Of a stretch of DNA of 64,000 bases, positions 40,741 to 50,600 are shown piece after piece. The translations under genes were made by a program, and so were the position numbers. This DNA comes from Vampirovibrio chlorellavorus (GTDB lineage: Bacteria; Cyanobacteriota; Vampirovibrionia; Vampirovibrionales; Vampirovibrionaceae). Each line of letters starts with the position of its first letter. The first letter of the stretch is position 1. The stretch is from assembly GCA_001858525.1 (NCBI GenBank), contig LAPX01000009.1:67922-131921 (forward strand). The letters are read 5' to 3'. The notes beneath the pieces are model-generated. The model did no database searches and had not been told where the DNA came from. It worked only from the letters and a program-made list of their open reading frames with translations.

Positions 40741-41280
40741 CTACTGGGATGGCGAACGAGACATAAGTTCGAGCAGATCTACCTCATAACGTTTATTGCC
40801 GTCCAGATCGTACTCCTCTACAACCATTGGTTCGGTAGGCCGACCCTTAGTGTCGAGTTGGTTCATCAACGTCCGATAATATATATTATGTTCGGACGGG
40901 GTTAGAATTTGATTCAGGATATCGAAGCAGGAAAGTGCCAAAACCTGGGACCAAAATTGCATGATTTCCAGAGACTGTTCCACCGCCACGATAGATATGG
41001 TAATTGGGCCAGCGGGTGCCTCTGACGTTTGATGTTGTCGCAATAATTCATTAATCAGGGCCCACGAATTGTAGCCCATGCCATAACAAGCATCCAAAAC
41101 CCGGACTTCACCGGTTTGTTGTGCTTTGTCTAATAGCCCAGACGGGAATACATAGTTATTAACCGCTTCGGTATAAGCGCCAGCCCGGTTGTGACAAACC
41201 TGCCCCACTGCCGCATCCAGACATGAGAGCGAACCATCGGCAGTTTGAAACAGTTCGTATGGCATGGGCAAATCCTTCAT
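40741..41280 (-). pseudogene. mnmD: 5' part of split mnmD, with a viral 3' end
   Basis: A 179-aa frame. Residues 1-137 are host and contain the Rossmann SAM-binding motif VLDACYGMGYNSWALI plus the start region QTADGSLSCLDAAVGQVCHNRAGAYTEA, seen in parts. From the 19-bp core on (bases 40741-40867) the sequence is viral (NQLDTKGRPTEPMVVEEYDL and on to SRSPSQ). The catalytic DPFSP part is 10 kb away, so the product should be inactive. Excision would restore a 328-aa protein in frame. Confidence 0.85.
40868..40886 (+). other. attR core of the provirus, within a dif-like site
   Basis: AACGTCCGATAATATATAT, identical to 30723-30741. Together with the host bases to its right it forms a complete dif-like 28-mer: XerC arm ACGTCCGATAA (40869-40879), centre TATATA (40880-40885), XerD arm TTATGTTCGGA (40886-40896). 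The B. subtilis dif, as I recall it, shares 14 bases in a row with it (AATATATATTATGT). Confidence 0.82.
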
Positions 41281-41448
41281 TCATCAAGGCTAAAAAGAAA
41301 AATCGTCTTCACCCGATCCAGTTCTGGCCATACGGTGAGCCGGGTTATATGCCTATTATCCTGCAAACGCAGGAATGGGGCTCAAGTTTTCTGGGGAATG
41401 CCCGATACCCCATGCAGATGGTGAAGATGAAAGTTTATTGAAATTCCT

Positions 41449-42687
41449 ATGATCTTAGGCAAAAGACAACTGAAATCCTTGACGCTGGGGCAATGGATGC
41501 TCGCTGCCTTATTTGGCCTGGGGAGTTTGACTGTTTCCGCCGTGTGCACCCTGTATGCGCTGTTCTTTTATTTCCCTCAACAGTACGCAGAGGCCCAATG
41601 GACCGCCCCTTGGGTTGCTGAAAATGTGAATGTGATGGACTTTCAGAGTGCAGGACAGTTCAGTCAAGCCCAGCATTCACTAAAAACAGCCATCTTCAAG
41701 CCGGAATACGAGAAGAATCCCATACCCCGGATGTTAATTGCCGATTTGTTTGACATGATGGGGAAGACATCGGCAGCTCAATTTTTTTATGAGGATACCC
41801 TGCGCATCAGCGAAAACAATTGGGTGTCGCGCCAAATCATGAAGCCAATTTCAAATCATGCTCATGCCCAATTGGCCCTTATTTACTACAAAGACAATAA
41901 ACCGCAGGCCAGTTTGCAGGAAATCCAAAGAATAGAAAACTGGGACGAAAATTCAGAAAATACAGCATTATTGCAAGCGTTGCGGGATCGTCTTGAGCAT
42001 CCGCAAAGAGCAGAATTTCACCTGAAATTGGCGCAAGAATTCAAACAGGAGTTAATGGTGGATTTGGCCCAACGGGAGCTCAATCTGGCCAACCACTGTG
42101 GCGGAAGTCTTGCTTTGGAATTGAAGATGGCACTTTTCCAGAAACTGGAAATGCCCAAACATCCGGAGACCGTAACCCCGCTGGTTCGGTATTATCTTCA
42201 GGCTGGCAACATTCTGTCCCATGTTCAAAACCATCAGGGGGCCAAACACTTTTATCTGAAAGCTATGAAAGAATCCCCCCAGTTCGAATGGACCTATAAC
42301 GCCCTGGCCAATACCCATCAGGAACTTGGCAATCTGACTCAAGCTCGCCGATATGCGCAGATGGCCCTGAACTTGAATCCCGATTTTTACCATCCGCACT
42401 TGCTCTTGGGGGATATTGCGGTGGAGGAGGCCCGATACCAAGAGGCAGTAAATCACTTTGAGGCCGGACAACGGATTATGTCGAAATCGCCCGATGGGCC
42501 TCGGTTGGAACAATGGGTCAATGTGGAGAATCAGTTGGCCTATGCTTTTGAGCAGTTAAAAGCGTATGACAAGGCCGCAGAGCATTATTTAGGGGCCTTG
42601 AACTCAGCGCAAGCAAGTGATCAGGCCTTGGATGCTGAATATGAATACGCCCAGGCCGGACTCAGAAGATTGAGCGGGCATTCGTAG
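41449..42687 (+). CDS. Membrane-anchored TPR protein
   Basis: 412 aa. The N-terminal helix MLAALFGLGSLTVSAVCTLY (about residues 17-36) anchors it, and the rest consists of TPR repeats. The best ones lie near 275-345 (FEWTYNALANTHQELGNLTQA in part, HLLLGDIAVEEARYQEAVNHF). It is probably exposed on the outer side of the inner membrane. The partner is unknown. First host gene beyond the provirus on the right. Confidence 0.78.
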   Translation: MILGKRQLKSLTLGQWMLAALFGLGSLTVSAVCTLYALFFYFPQQYAEAQWTAPWVAENVNVMDFQSAGQFSQAQHSLKTAIFKPEYEKNPIPRMLIADLFDMMGKTSAAQFFYEDTLRISENNWVSRQIMKPISNHAHAQLALIYYKDNKPQASLQEIQRIENWDENSENTALLQALRDRLEHPQRAEFHLKLAQEFKQELMVDLAQRELNLANHCGGSLALELKMALFQKLEMPKHPETVTPLVRYYLQAGNILSHVQNHQGAKHFYLKAMKESPQFEWTYNALANTHQELGNLTQARRYAQMALNLNPDFYHPHLLLGDIAVEEARYQEAVNHFEAGQRIMSKSPDGPRLEQWVNVENQLAYAFEQLKAYDKAAEHYLGALNSAQASDQALDAEYEYAQAGLRRLSGHS

Positions 42688-42852
42688 TAAACGCGCACTG
42701 ATTACTACACTTGTAGGCTTTTGATGCTAAAGTCTAGTTTTTATGACGTGAAATTCAGTAAGTTTAGTTTTTAATAGGCGATTTAAGTCTTGCCCTAGTA
42801 AACACAATGACTTAGAATAGACTGAATGTGACTGAATAAGGACTTACTAAGA

Positions 42853-43599
42853 ATGTCTGTGACTAAAAAGAATGCCAAGCCTGTAAAACAGAAATCGAAA
42901 GTCTCCAGTCTCAATCGTCTGGAAAGTCTTTTAGAAGAGACCGAGCAAGAACTGGAGTTACTGGGTCCGCAAATTGAGAAGCTGGAAAAGCAAGTAGAAA
43001 AGCTTCGGCAACTTCGTTTGGAAAAGCAAAAACTGATTACGCTAAAGTTAAGTTTGCAGTCCATATTACAAAACTATAGTGAGTCTCAAGTTGCACTAGA
43101 CAGTGATTATGCACTAGAATCTTACTTGCCTTATTTACCCACGGCGGCAAGAACACTTCAATCATCACCCGCCGTATGGCAGGGTGCCCCGGTGCATCCT
43201 CAGTATCAACAGCCCCATCTGCGCCAACAGGCTGGCACTTTTATTCCGGATATGGCCTTTCAACAAGTGGATCAGGTGCTGAGAAAGCGTAATTCTCTGA
43301 ATTATGAACTTTTTCGGGCCATTGTACTCAATGGTGGGCAGGCCTCCACGGAGCAGATCAAGCAATATCTGGTGGATCATCAAATCACCCAACCGGCCAG
43401 TGGGAATGGCTTTGAAGCGGTGGAACTAACCGATATTTCTTCCCGGGTCAATTATTTGGTGCGAAAAGGGTTGGTCAACCCGGACGGCCGTGGGAACTTT
43501 GTCTCCTGCCTGGGGTGGTTGGTGGATGGATTGACTGCTCAGCCCAAGCCCACGGACATTATAGCGAACGAAACCCAAGTGTTGGCCGAAAGTCACTAA
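42853..43599 (+). CDS. Coiled-coil protein with C-terminal winged-helix-like domain
   Basis: 248 aa, starting with a basic stretch (TKKNAKPVKQKSK). A strong coiled coil covers about residues 17-60 (LESLLEETEQELELLGPQIE). A linker follows, then a C-terminal domain from 150 on (YELFRAIVLNGGQASTEQIK, DISSRVNYLVRKGLVNPDGR) that has the helix-turn-wing pattern of winged-helix DNA-binding folds. This suggests a dimeric DNA-binding protein. I do not recognise the family. Confidence 0.65.
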   Translation: MSVTKKNAKPVKQKSKVSSLNRLESLLEETEQELELLGPQIEKLEKQVEKLRQLRLEKQKLITLKLSLQSILQNYSESQVALDSDYALESYLPYLPTAARTLQSSPAVWQGAPVHPQYQQPHLRQQAGTFIPDMAFQQVDQVLRKRNSLNYELFRAIVLNGGQASTEQIKQYLVDHQITQPASGNGFEAVELTDISSRVNYLVRKGLVNPDGRGNFVSCLGWLVDGLTAQPKPTDIIANETQVLAESH

Positions 43600-43635
43600 A
43601 CCTAAAAGGACGACCTGAAAACAATCCCCGCTGCT

Positions 43636-45375
43636 TTAGGAGGACAGGGACTCCAGATGGGCCTGCATGGCTTTCAGGGGCATTAAATCACCCTTGGCCG
43701 CAGCCACTTCAATGCCCTGCTTTAATATCTCCCGGGCTTGTTCCGTCTGCCCCGTGGCAGCCAGACATTTGCCCAGTGAGGCGTAAGCCACCGAATGCTT
43801 GGGTTGGGCCTTCAGGGTTTTCTGGAAAGGCTCGATGGCTTGGGTATACTCTTGTAGCTCTAAATATGCAGAGGCCAGGCCGAAATTCCCCAGAGGGTCC
43901 TCGGAATTGAATTTGAGGGCCTCCTGAAACATGGCGATACGTTCCCACAAAGCCTTTTCTTTTTTCAGTCGTTCCGCTTCCAAATCAACGGTCAAGCCAG
44001 CTTCTTTGGCCTTTTGACGAAAAGCAGCCAAGGTCGCCTTGGCTTTTTCATCTTCGGCCTTTTCCTTATCACCCAGCTTCATATAAAAAATGGACAAATT
44101 GGTGTGAGCCAGCACATGGTCTGGATCCAGCGCCAAGAGCTGATTCATGAGCGCAATGGCCTCATCATACTCTTCATGACGGGACAAAATCACACCCAAA
44201 GCCTCGTAAGCGGCCAGCAAATCTGGTTGCAATGCCAGAGCCTGACGCAGCTTGGCAATGGCCGCCTCATCCTGCCCTTCAGAAAACAGGGTTAAACCCT
44301 GAGCCAACAGCGCAGGGCCATCCGCACTACTATTGGGCGGGTTGTAGAATGGCAGCAAGGACACTTCCACCGAATAGGATTCCCCATCCATCTCCAGCGA
44401 TAGCATTTTGCCGGGAATGCGTTCTTTCTTGCCCAAATAAGCCAAGGCAATGGGTTGCTTTAAGCTCGGAGAATAGACCATGCTGGTCAAGGTGCCCACG
44501 GCCTTGCCCTCGTGTAGGCAGGCCGCGCCCAATGGGGGGAAGTCCACCAAATCCGGCGAGAATTTTAAGCCGACCAAGGCCTGTTGCAACATGCCGTAGG
44601 TTTTCACCCGGGCAATGGTTTCCTGCCCCAGATAACAGCCCTTGCTATAGCTGACCGCTTCTCGCTCCAGGCCGGTTTCGGGGAGCAGCGTGTCAAAGTG
44701 ATAGTCCAGCCCAAAGCGGGGCTGTCCGGCTTCAACCCGCAACGCTTCCCAGCAAGCGTCAGAAATCAAGGTTCCCTGAGCCTGCTGACTGGCCGACATC
44801 AAGGCATCTTCAAAGGGGGTCGCTTTTTCACGGGGCACCCAACACACAAAACCGTCATCCCCCAGCAAGGCCCGACGAATGAGCAGAACGGGCACACCCA
44901 ACAGATCGATCGCAATGCAATCAAAAGGGTTTAAGGGGAGAGAGGTTTCTGTGGGGATTAAGCTTTCCAGAAAAGCCGCACTGCCCGGGCCTTGGATGGC
45001 CCACAAGCGGTGCAATTCTGTTTGCTCAATGCACTGAAAATTTTCCAGAATGTGGAATTTTTCAATTTGAGCAACCGCGTTCTCCGCTTCGGCCTTGTCG
45101 AGCATCAGCCAAGTGGCCTCTTCCACCCGGTACAGGTCCATCATGCCCTGAATTTTGCCTTGGCGATCCAGCACCGCATTGCGTTGCCCTTGTCCTGGTT
45201 TTAGGACCAGCACATCATTGCTGAGGCGATTATTTAAAAAACGAATCGCATCCGGCCCTTTAAACTGAAAAAGGGCATATTGTGACAACGGGGCAACCCC
45301 AAACCGAAGACGAGTAGCCTCAGCTTCAGTCAGGACTTCCGGGGTGCAGGCCGCGGACAAGACCGTCATATCCAA
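43636..45375 (-). CDS. YgfZ/GcvT-like folate-binding protein fused to TPR domain
   Basis: 579 aa. Residues 1-330 are the YgfZ/COG0354 module, with its signature KGCYLGQE at 245-252 (Cys247). YgfZ uses tetrahydrofolate to support assembly or repair of certain Fe-S enzymes. Residues about 350-575 are TPR repeats (ALLAQGLTLFSEGQDEAAIA, AYEALGVILSRHEEYDEAIA, FGLASAYLELQEYTQAIEPF). I do not know this fusion as a standard form. The glutaredoxin gene lies 6 bases upstream in the same operon, which fits the Fe-S role. Confidence 0.85.
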   Translation of the reverse strand: MDMTVLSAACTPEVLTEAEATRLRFGVAPLSQYALFQFKGPDAIRFLNNRLSNDVLVLKPGQGQRNAVLDRQGKIQGMMDLYRVEEATWLMLDKAEAENAVAQIEKFHILENFQCIEQTELHRLWAIQGPGSAAFLESLIPTETSLPLNPFDCIAIDLLGVPVLLIRRALLGDDGFVCWVPREKATPFEDALMSASQQAQGTLISDACWEALRVEAGQPRFGLDYHFDTLLPETGLEREAVSYSKGCYLGQETIARVKTYGMLQQALVGLKFSPDLVDFPPLGAACLHEGKAVGTLTSMVYSPSLKQPIALAYLGKKERIPGKMLSLEMDGESYSVEVSLLPFYNPPNSSADGPALLAQGLTLFSEGQDEAAIAKLRQALALQPDLLAAYEALGVILSRHEEYDEAIALMNQLLALDPDHVLAHTNLSIFYMKLGDKEKAEDEKAKATLAAFRQKAKEAGLTVDLEAERLKKEKALWERIAMFQEALKFNSEDPLGNFGLASAYLELQEYTQAIEPFQKTLKAQPKHSVAYASLGKCLAATGQTEQAREILKQGIEVAAAKGDLMPLKAMQAHLESLSS

Positions 45376-45381
45376 ACCGCC

Positions 45382-45738
45382 TTAAGCGGAAGGGCCTTCA
45401 GGGAACGCTTCTTTAAAAATGGCCTGCAATTCACCGTTTTCAGCCATCGGCCCCAAAATATCAGTATCACCGTAAAACTTGCCGTTGATGAACACCTTGG
45501 GCAGAGTTGGCCAGTTGGTCATTTCGCTCAACACGGCCCGCTTTTCCATATCTTGCAGCACGTTGACCACTTCAAACGGATAGCCGTACTGGCTCAGGAA
45601 TTGAATAGTCTCGATAGTGAAACCGCACATCGGCATATCTTTAGTGCCCTTGCCGTAAAAAATAATCTTGTTTTCGCTGATTTCTTTTTCAATTTCGCTT
45701 TTCAAACGATCTTTGGTGCTTTGTTCCAGCTCTTGCAT
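45382..45738 (-). CDS. Monothiol glutaredoxin (Grx4/GrxD type)
   Basis: 118 aa, normal length. The family features are KIIFYGKGTKDMPMCGFT near residues 24-41 with the single active Cys38, then WPTLPKVFINGKFYGDTDIL with the cis-Pro and GSH-binding segment. These proteins carry [2Fe-2S] clusters, together with BolA, to client proteins. The usual active site CGFS is CGFT here, a conservative change. It is cotranscribed with the YgfZ-TPR gene. Confidence 0.92.
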   Translation of the reverse strand: MQELEQSTKDRLKSEIEKEISENKIIFYGKGTKDMPMCGFTIETIQFLSQYGYPFEVVNVLQDMEKRAVLSEMTNWPTLPKVFINGKFYGDTDILGPMAENGELQAIFKEAFPEGPSA

Positions 45739-45856
45739 GAGGGGGATCCTTTATTGATTGAAGGGAAACAATGGCTTTAGCATAGCCCAAACCGGCCTGA
45801 TTCTCAATCCATTCGCAGTAATCACGGACAATCTGAGCCGGCATAATTGCTGGCTC

Positions 45857-47092
45857 TTAAGTCAACTGCACCACAAATTGGAACAACCATCGGCTAAGCA
45901 ATTTGCGCACAGAGCCGGGTGTCTGGAGTTCATTGTTGACCAGACCGTAATAATAACGCTCCATGCGCATCATCTGCTCCTGGAAAATCCCGTATTGGTG
46001 CAAAATGACCTGGGACTCTTCCACCAATCGGTTGGCCAGAGACGGGTTTTTATGGATTTTTATAATGGAGCGGGCCAAAACCTGACTGTTGCGAATGGGC
46101 ACCCTCAAGCCGGTTTGCCCGTGAATAATCACTTCATTGTAAGACGATAAATCGCCCACAATGACCGGCTTTTGACAAGCCATCGCTTCAAACAGGGTTA
46201 CGGGCATGCCATCCGTGCTGGGCACGGAAACCACCACATCGCAGAGGGCATAATACTGGGGTAGTTCCGTAAAGGGGACCTCTTCCACCCAGCGAATGGC
46301 TTTACTGATGCCCAAACTTTCGGCCAGAGTTTTTAAGGACTGTACATAGGCCTGACGCTCCGGGGTGTTGCAGAAGGTATCCTTCATGATGAAGAGGGCA
46401 TTGGGCACTTCTTCCAATACCCGGGGAATACTTTCAATGATGGTGGTTTGGTTGTAATGCGGTGTCATTTGCCGGGGGCTCAACACCACAAAGGCCTCTT
46501 CCGGGATGGCCAGCTTTTCCCGCAAGGCGGTGGTTTCCACATCCGGGCGAAAGGTATTGATATCAGTGCCAATGGGGATCAATTCCACTGGCGTAAGGCC
46601 CAGTAACATCCGCTGAGCGGTTTGGTGCAAATCGTAAGAGACCGCCGTGACAAGATCGCTTTGCCGCATGGCCAGGGCGTTGACCAGATGATCGCGCCAC
46701 AGTTGGGGAATGTGTCTGTAATTGCGCTGCGGCAGGTAAATGTCTGAACCCAGCAGGGTAATGACCAGCGGATGAAAACCCGCCAATGCGGCAGACCAGC
46801 CCCGATGGTAGAGAAAAATGGCATGCAGCACATCCGGCTGAATGTCCTTGAGGTGCTCCCGGATTTTTCGGGCTCGGGCCTTGATGACCGCCGTTTTAGA
46901 GACCTTATTTTTTCCGGCCTCAATCAGGCTGTCCCGATTGGGCAAGGCGTGGACTGTCACCCCATCGATGCTGCCACCCTTATCGCTGAGGCAGTAGACC
47001 CGGTGCCCGCGATCCACAAAGTATCCCAACCACCGTTGCACATGGATATTGGTGGCGTCCGCAATAAAACAAAGCGTTAATAACTTTGGCAC
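45857..47092 (-). CDS. GT4-family glycosyltransferase
   Basis: 411 aa. The GT-B fold starts LTLCFIADATNIHVQRWLGYFVDRGH (in part), with a Glycos_transf_1 C-terminal domain (EAFVVLSPRQMTPHYNQTTI, then VVVSVPSTDGMPVTLFEAMACQKPVIVGD). The EX7E-type segment is DGMPVTLFEAMACQKPVI. It probably builds a surface polysaccharide or glycolipid. No other glycan gene is adjacent. Confidence 0.85.
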   Translation of the reverse strand: MPKLLTLCFIADATNIHVQRWLGYFVDRGHRVYCLSDKGGSIDGVTVHALPNRDSLIEAGKNKVSKTAVIKARARKIREHLKDIQPDVLHAIFLYHRGWSAALAGFHPLVITLLGSDIYLPQRNYRHIPQLWRDHLVNALAMRQSDLVTAVSYDLHQTAQRMLLGLTPVELIPIGTDINTFRPDVETTALREKLAIPEEAFVVLSPRQMTPHYNQTTIIESIPRVLEEVPNALFIMKDTFCNTPERQAYVQSLKTLAESLGISKAIRWVEEVPFTELPQYYALCDVVVSVPSTDGMPVTLFEAMACQKPVIVGDLSSYNEVIIHGQTGLRVPIRNSQVLARSIIKIHKNPSLANRLVEESQVILHQYGIFQEQMMRMERYYYGLVNNELQTPGSVRKLLSRWLFQFVVQLT

Positions 47093-47223
47093 GAATCTGG
47101 TATCTTTACTCTACAGTGGCATCATACCACGGCAGACCCACTTCGCATTACGGTCTTCTTTCCCGCAAGGCAGGTGGTTTTGTGCCGAAAAATTTAAAAT
47201 ACAGTTTTAAAGGGGACCAAACA

Positions 47224-47667
47224 ATGGGTTACTGGCTCATGAAAACCGAACCGGGTGAATTTTCCTTTGAAGACCTGGTTCGAGAGGGAAGCACTGTGTG
47301 GGATGGGGTGAGAAATTTTCAGGCGCGCAACAATATGAAAGTCATGAAAAAAGGGGATCAAGTCCTCATTTATCATAGCGTCACCGAAAAAGCGCTGGCC
47401 GGTATCGCCAAAGTTAGCCGGGAGTTTTACCCGGATCCGACTGACAATCCCAAAGGGGACTGGGTGGTGGTGGATCTGGAGCCCGTCAGCCCCTTGAAGC
47501 GGCGAATCTCACTGGCTGAAATTAAAGCCAATCCGGTTTTGGCAGATATGCCCCTGATTAAGCAATCCCGCTTATCGGTCATGCCGCTGGACAAAAAAAC
47601 GTTTGAGTATCTGGTCGATTTATCCAAAAAGCAGCCTAACTGGCAGAAGGCCTTGACTCCAGAGTAG
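47224..47667 (+). CDS. EVE-domain protein
   Basis: 147 aa from ATG 47224. The whole protein is an EVE (PUA/YTH-like) domain: YWLMKTEPGEFSFEDL, then WDGVRNFQARNNMKVMKKGDQ and LIYHS. EVE domains bind modified bases in DNA or RNA. Its 3' end overlaps the convergent histidine kinase gene by 32 bases. Confidence 0.92.
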   Translation: MGYWLMKTEPGEFSFEDLVREGSTVWDGVRNFQARNNMKVMKKGDQVLIYHSVTEKALAGIAKVSREFYPDPTDNPKGDWVVVDLEPVSPLKRRISLAEIKANPVLADMPLIKQSRLSVMPLDKKTFEYLVDLSKKQPNWQKALTPE

Positions 47668-50600
47668 GCTTCAGTTTTGACTGCGCGGGTAGCGTTGGGT
47701 TCAGCAGTTTTTCCCCAGTCCCGGGTGAGATTGACCACGCCAATCCGACTCGTTTGGGCCAGAAGATAGTAAACGTTGAGCCGACATTCAGTTCTGATGT
47801 AACCGAGATGTCCCCACCGTGCATTTCAACCAGTTTCTTGGTAAAGGCTAACCCCAGGCCTGTGCCTTCCACCGAATTGTAAGCCGTCGTGCCAATCCGG
47901 AAATATTCTTTGAAAAGCAGGGGTATCTTCTCGGTAGCAATGCCCCTGCCAGTGTCCTGAACCGTGATGGACACAAACCGTGGATCGGCACACTCCTGTG
48001 CTCGCAGGAAAATGGAGCCGTTGGGCCGGTTGTACTTGATGGCGTTACTCATTAAATTCAAAATGATTTGCCTCAAAAACCGGGAGTCCGCTTCCATTTC
48101 AGGGAAGTCTGGTTGAACTTCGTAGCTGATTTTGATGTTTTTATCCACGATTAATGACTGTATTAAAGGCTTTATCTCTTCGATGAATACAGGCAGGTCA
48201 ATCACCTCCAGCGACAGCGTCAACCGCCCTTCTTCCATGCGCGCCTTGTCTAAAATGTCAGACACCATGTTTTGCAATTGAATGACCCCATCGCCAATAT
48301 AACTGATAATTTCCCGTTGCTGTTTGGTCAGTTGTTCATCATGATCTTTCAGTATCTGGGTAAAGCGACCCATGGCCGCTAAAGGGTTCTTAAAGTCATG
48401 AGAGACAAAGGCCAGCACTTTGGTTTTCAAACGATTGGCCTCTTCCGCTTCCTGGGTAGCCTCTTCGAATTGCCGGGTACGTTCCAGAACCCGCTGCTCC
48501 AGTACCAGATTTAGCTCTTGCAATAAGGTTTCAGCATGCCGGCGTTCCACAGCGATACCAATAATATTGGCCACCGCTTGCAAAAACATGACGTCATCGG
48601 CAGGGTAGTGTCGAGCCTCTCTGGAGTGAACCCCCAGAACCCCAAAGGGTCTGTCCGGATTTTCTCCATGAATAATCACGCTCATTCCGCTCTGGACATC
48701 GTGATTTTTGAGTAAAACAGGTTGGGTAAAACGATCCTCGGTGTGGAAATCCTCCACCACCACCGGCTCTTCTATTAACAGGGTATACCCGGCCTGGGAC
48801 TCCGGTCCTGCGGGAACTGTGAAATGACCAATCAAGCCTTCATTCCAGCCGTAGCCCGCTTGTAATAAAAAATGATCTTCCGGTGTTTTAAGTACCAAAA
48901 CCTTGGTGAGGGGAAGTTTTAACGTCTTCGCCAGCAAGATGCAGCATTGCTCCAGCAGTTTGTCGATAGCCATGCCGGATAAAGCATGTTGGCTCAGGGA
49001 TGTCAGAATTTTTTGTTTGTAAAAACTTCCTTTCAAGCTTTCCTGGGCAGATTTTAAAGGGGTAATATCATGGTGGATGGAAATGTATTGAATCGGCTGC
49101 TTGTCCACAGTCATAAACGGATAAATGGTGGTATCCACCCAGTAAGTTTGCCCTGTTTTAGTCTGATTCCGAATTTCACCTTTCCAGACTTTACCTGACT
49201 GGATGGTTTGCCACAGTTCTTTAAAAAAGCCGGGGGCATGAAAACTGGAATTTACCAGCTGGTGGGTATGTCCCACTAATTCCTCCTGTGTGTATTTTGA
49301 AATTTCGCAGAAGGCTTGATTGACATAAGTTAATACGCCATTGGGGTCGGTAATGGCTAAAATGGAAGCAGAGTCAAGCGCTTGGCGAATGTTGGTTAAC
49401 TCAAATACAGATTGCCTTAAAGAGTCTTCCATTTCTTTCTGGACGGTTAAGTCCCGAACCACATTGGAAAAACCCAGTAAGTTATTCTCAGGATCCAGCG
49501 TGCTGGTTAAGGTACATCGGGCCCAGAAACGGGAGCCATCTTTGCGGATTAACCAGTTATCAATTTCAAAACGGCCTCTTTTTTGGGCCAATTGAAGTTT
49601 TTCCTGAGGTTGTCCGGCTAATTGATCATTTTGGGGATAGAATACGGCAAAATTCTGACCGAGGATTTCATTTTTAGAATACCCCTGAATGTTCTGTGCC
49701 CCTTCGTTCCAGCTAATAATGTTACCGTTTGGATCCAGCATGTAAATGGCGTAATCCTTGACTCCGGATACGAATGAGCGAAAGCGCTCCTCACTGGCTT
49801 TGGCCTCTGATTCGGACTGCAGACTGGATTCGTAATAAAAAAGAACCCGCAGTGATAAAGCCATCACCAGAATGGATATAGCAATGGTGGAAAATTCAAA
49901 GGTCACGATCAGCTTTCCGGCATCCAGACCCTGTGCGTCTTTTCCCAACAAGTATTCAAAAACATGGATGATGGCCACCCCAGCCACCAAAATAATTACG
50001 CCTGAAGCCAACCCTAGGCTGGATAAGTAACGAATCCGTTGAATGGGTGACAGCAGTGGCGCCAAGAAACCGGGGGACTCTAAAGTTTGACTTACAAGCA
50101 AAATTCCGGTTAAGGCAACTGCGATAATGGTTGGAATCGCCTGGTAAAAACTAAACAATACCGGAATATGAGTTAATGTGCCCATCAGGGCAAACAAAGC
50201 AGTTTGCAGTAGAAAAATACCAATCAGGCCGACCGTATTTCGAGACCAGGACAATTGAGGATAGAATTTCCATAAGGCAACCCCAATAGAAATTAGCAGT
50301 AGTTGAACAGCTGTCAGGAATGCCATGTGAACGGTAGGATAGGTTGTCACCAAGGGCAATAAAATATTGAATTGGGCCAGTATCTCATAATGAATAACAT
50401 TGAAGGCGGCGATACCCAAAGGGATGATCGTCAGGGCTTTTAATACCAGGTTTTGGTAATTCTTAAGTGGTTGTAATTTACAAACCAGTGTTGTCAACAC
50501 AAAACCCAGGCATAAAAAAGAAACCGCTGTAAAAAATGCTATTTCAGAACCTTGGCCTGAGACAGAAAATGTTGTTAAGACTTTAATGTGAAACCATTGG

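Larger units (their letters stand above)
30723..40886. mobile_element. Integrated PM2-like (double-jelly-roll) tailless virus, 10.1 kb
   Basis: The element is bounded by a 19-bp direct repeat and repeats over a unit of 10,145 bp, close to the ~10.1-kb genome of corticovirus PM2. It carries a packaging-type ATPase, a capsid protein resembling PM2 P2, two dozen small and mostly membrane genes in one rightward operon (31029-38744), and a leftward operon (39061-40414). There are no tail, terminase, portal, integrase or transposase genes. It interrupts mnmD. All recognisable structural genes are intact, so it could be an active provirus. Confidence 0.88.

Noticed and set aside
41270-41441. Plus-strand frame overlapping the mnmD start, beginning MANPSFIKAKKK
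   Set aside because: It overlaps the well-supported mnmD start on the other strand, lacks a clear ribosome site and matches no family I know.
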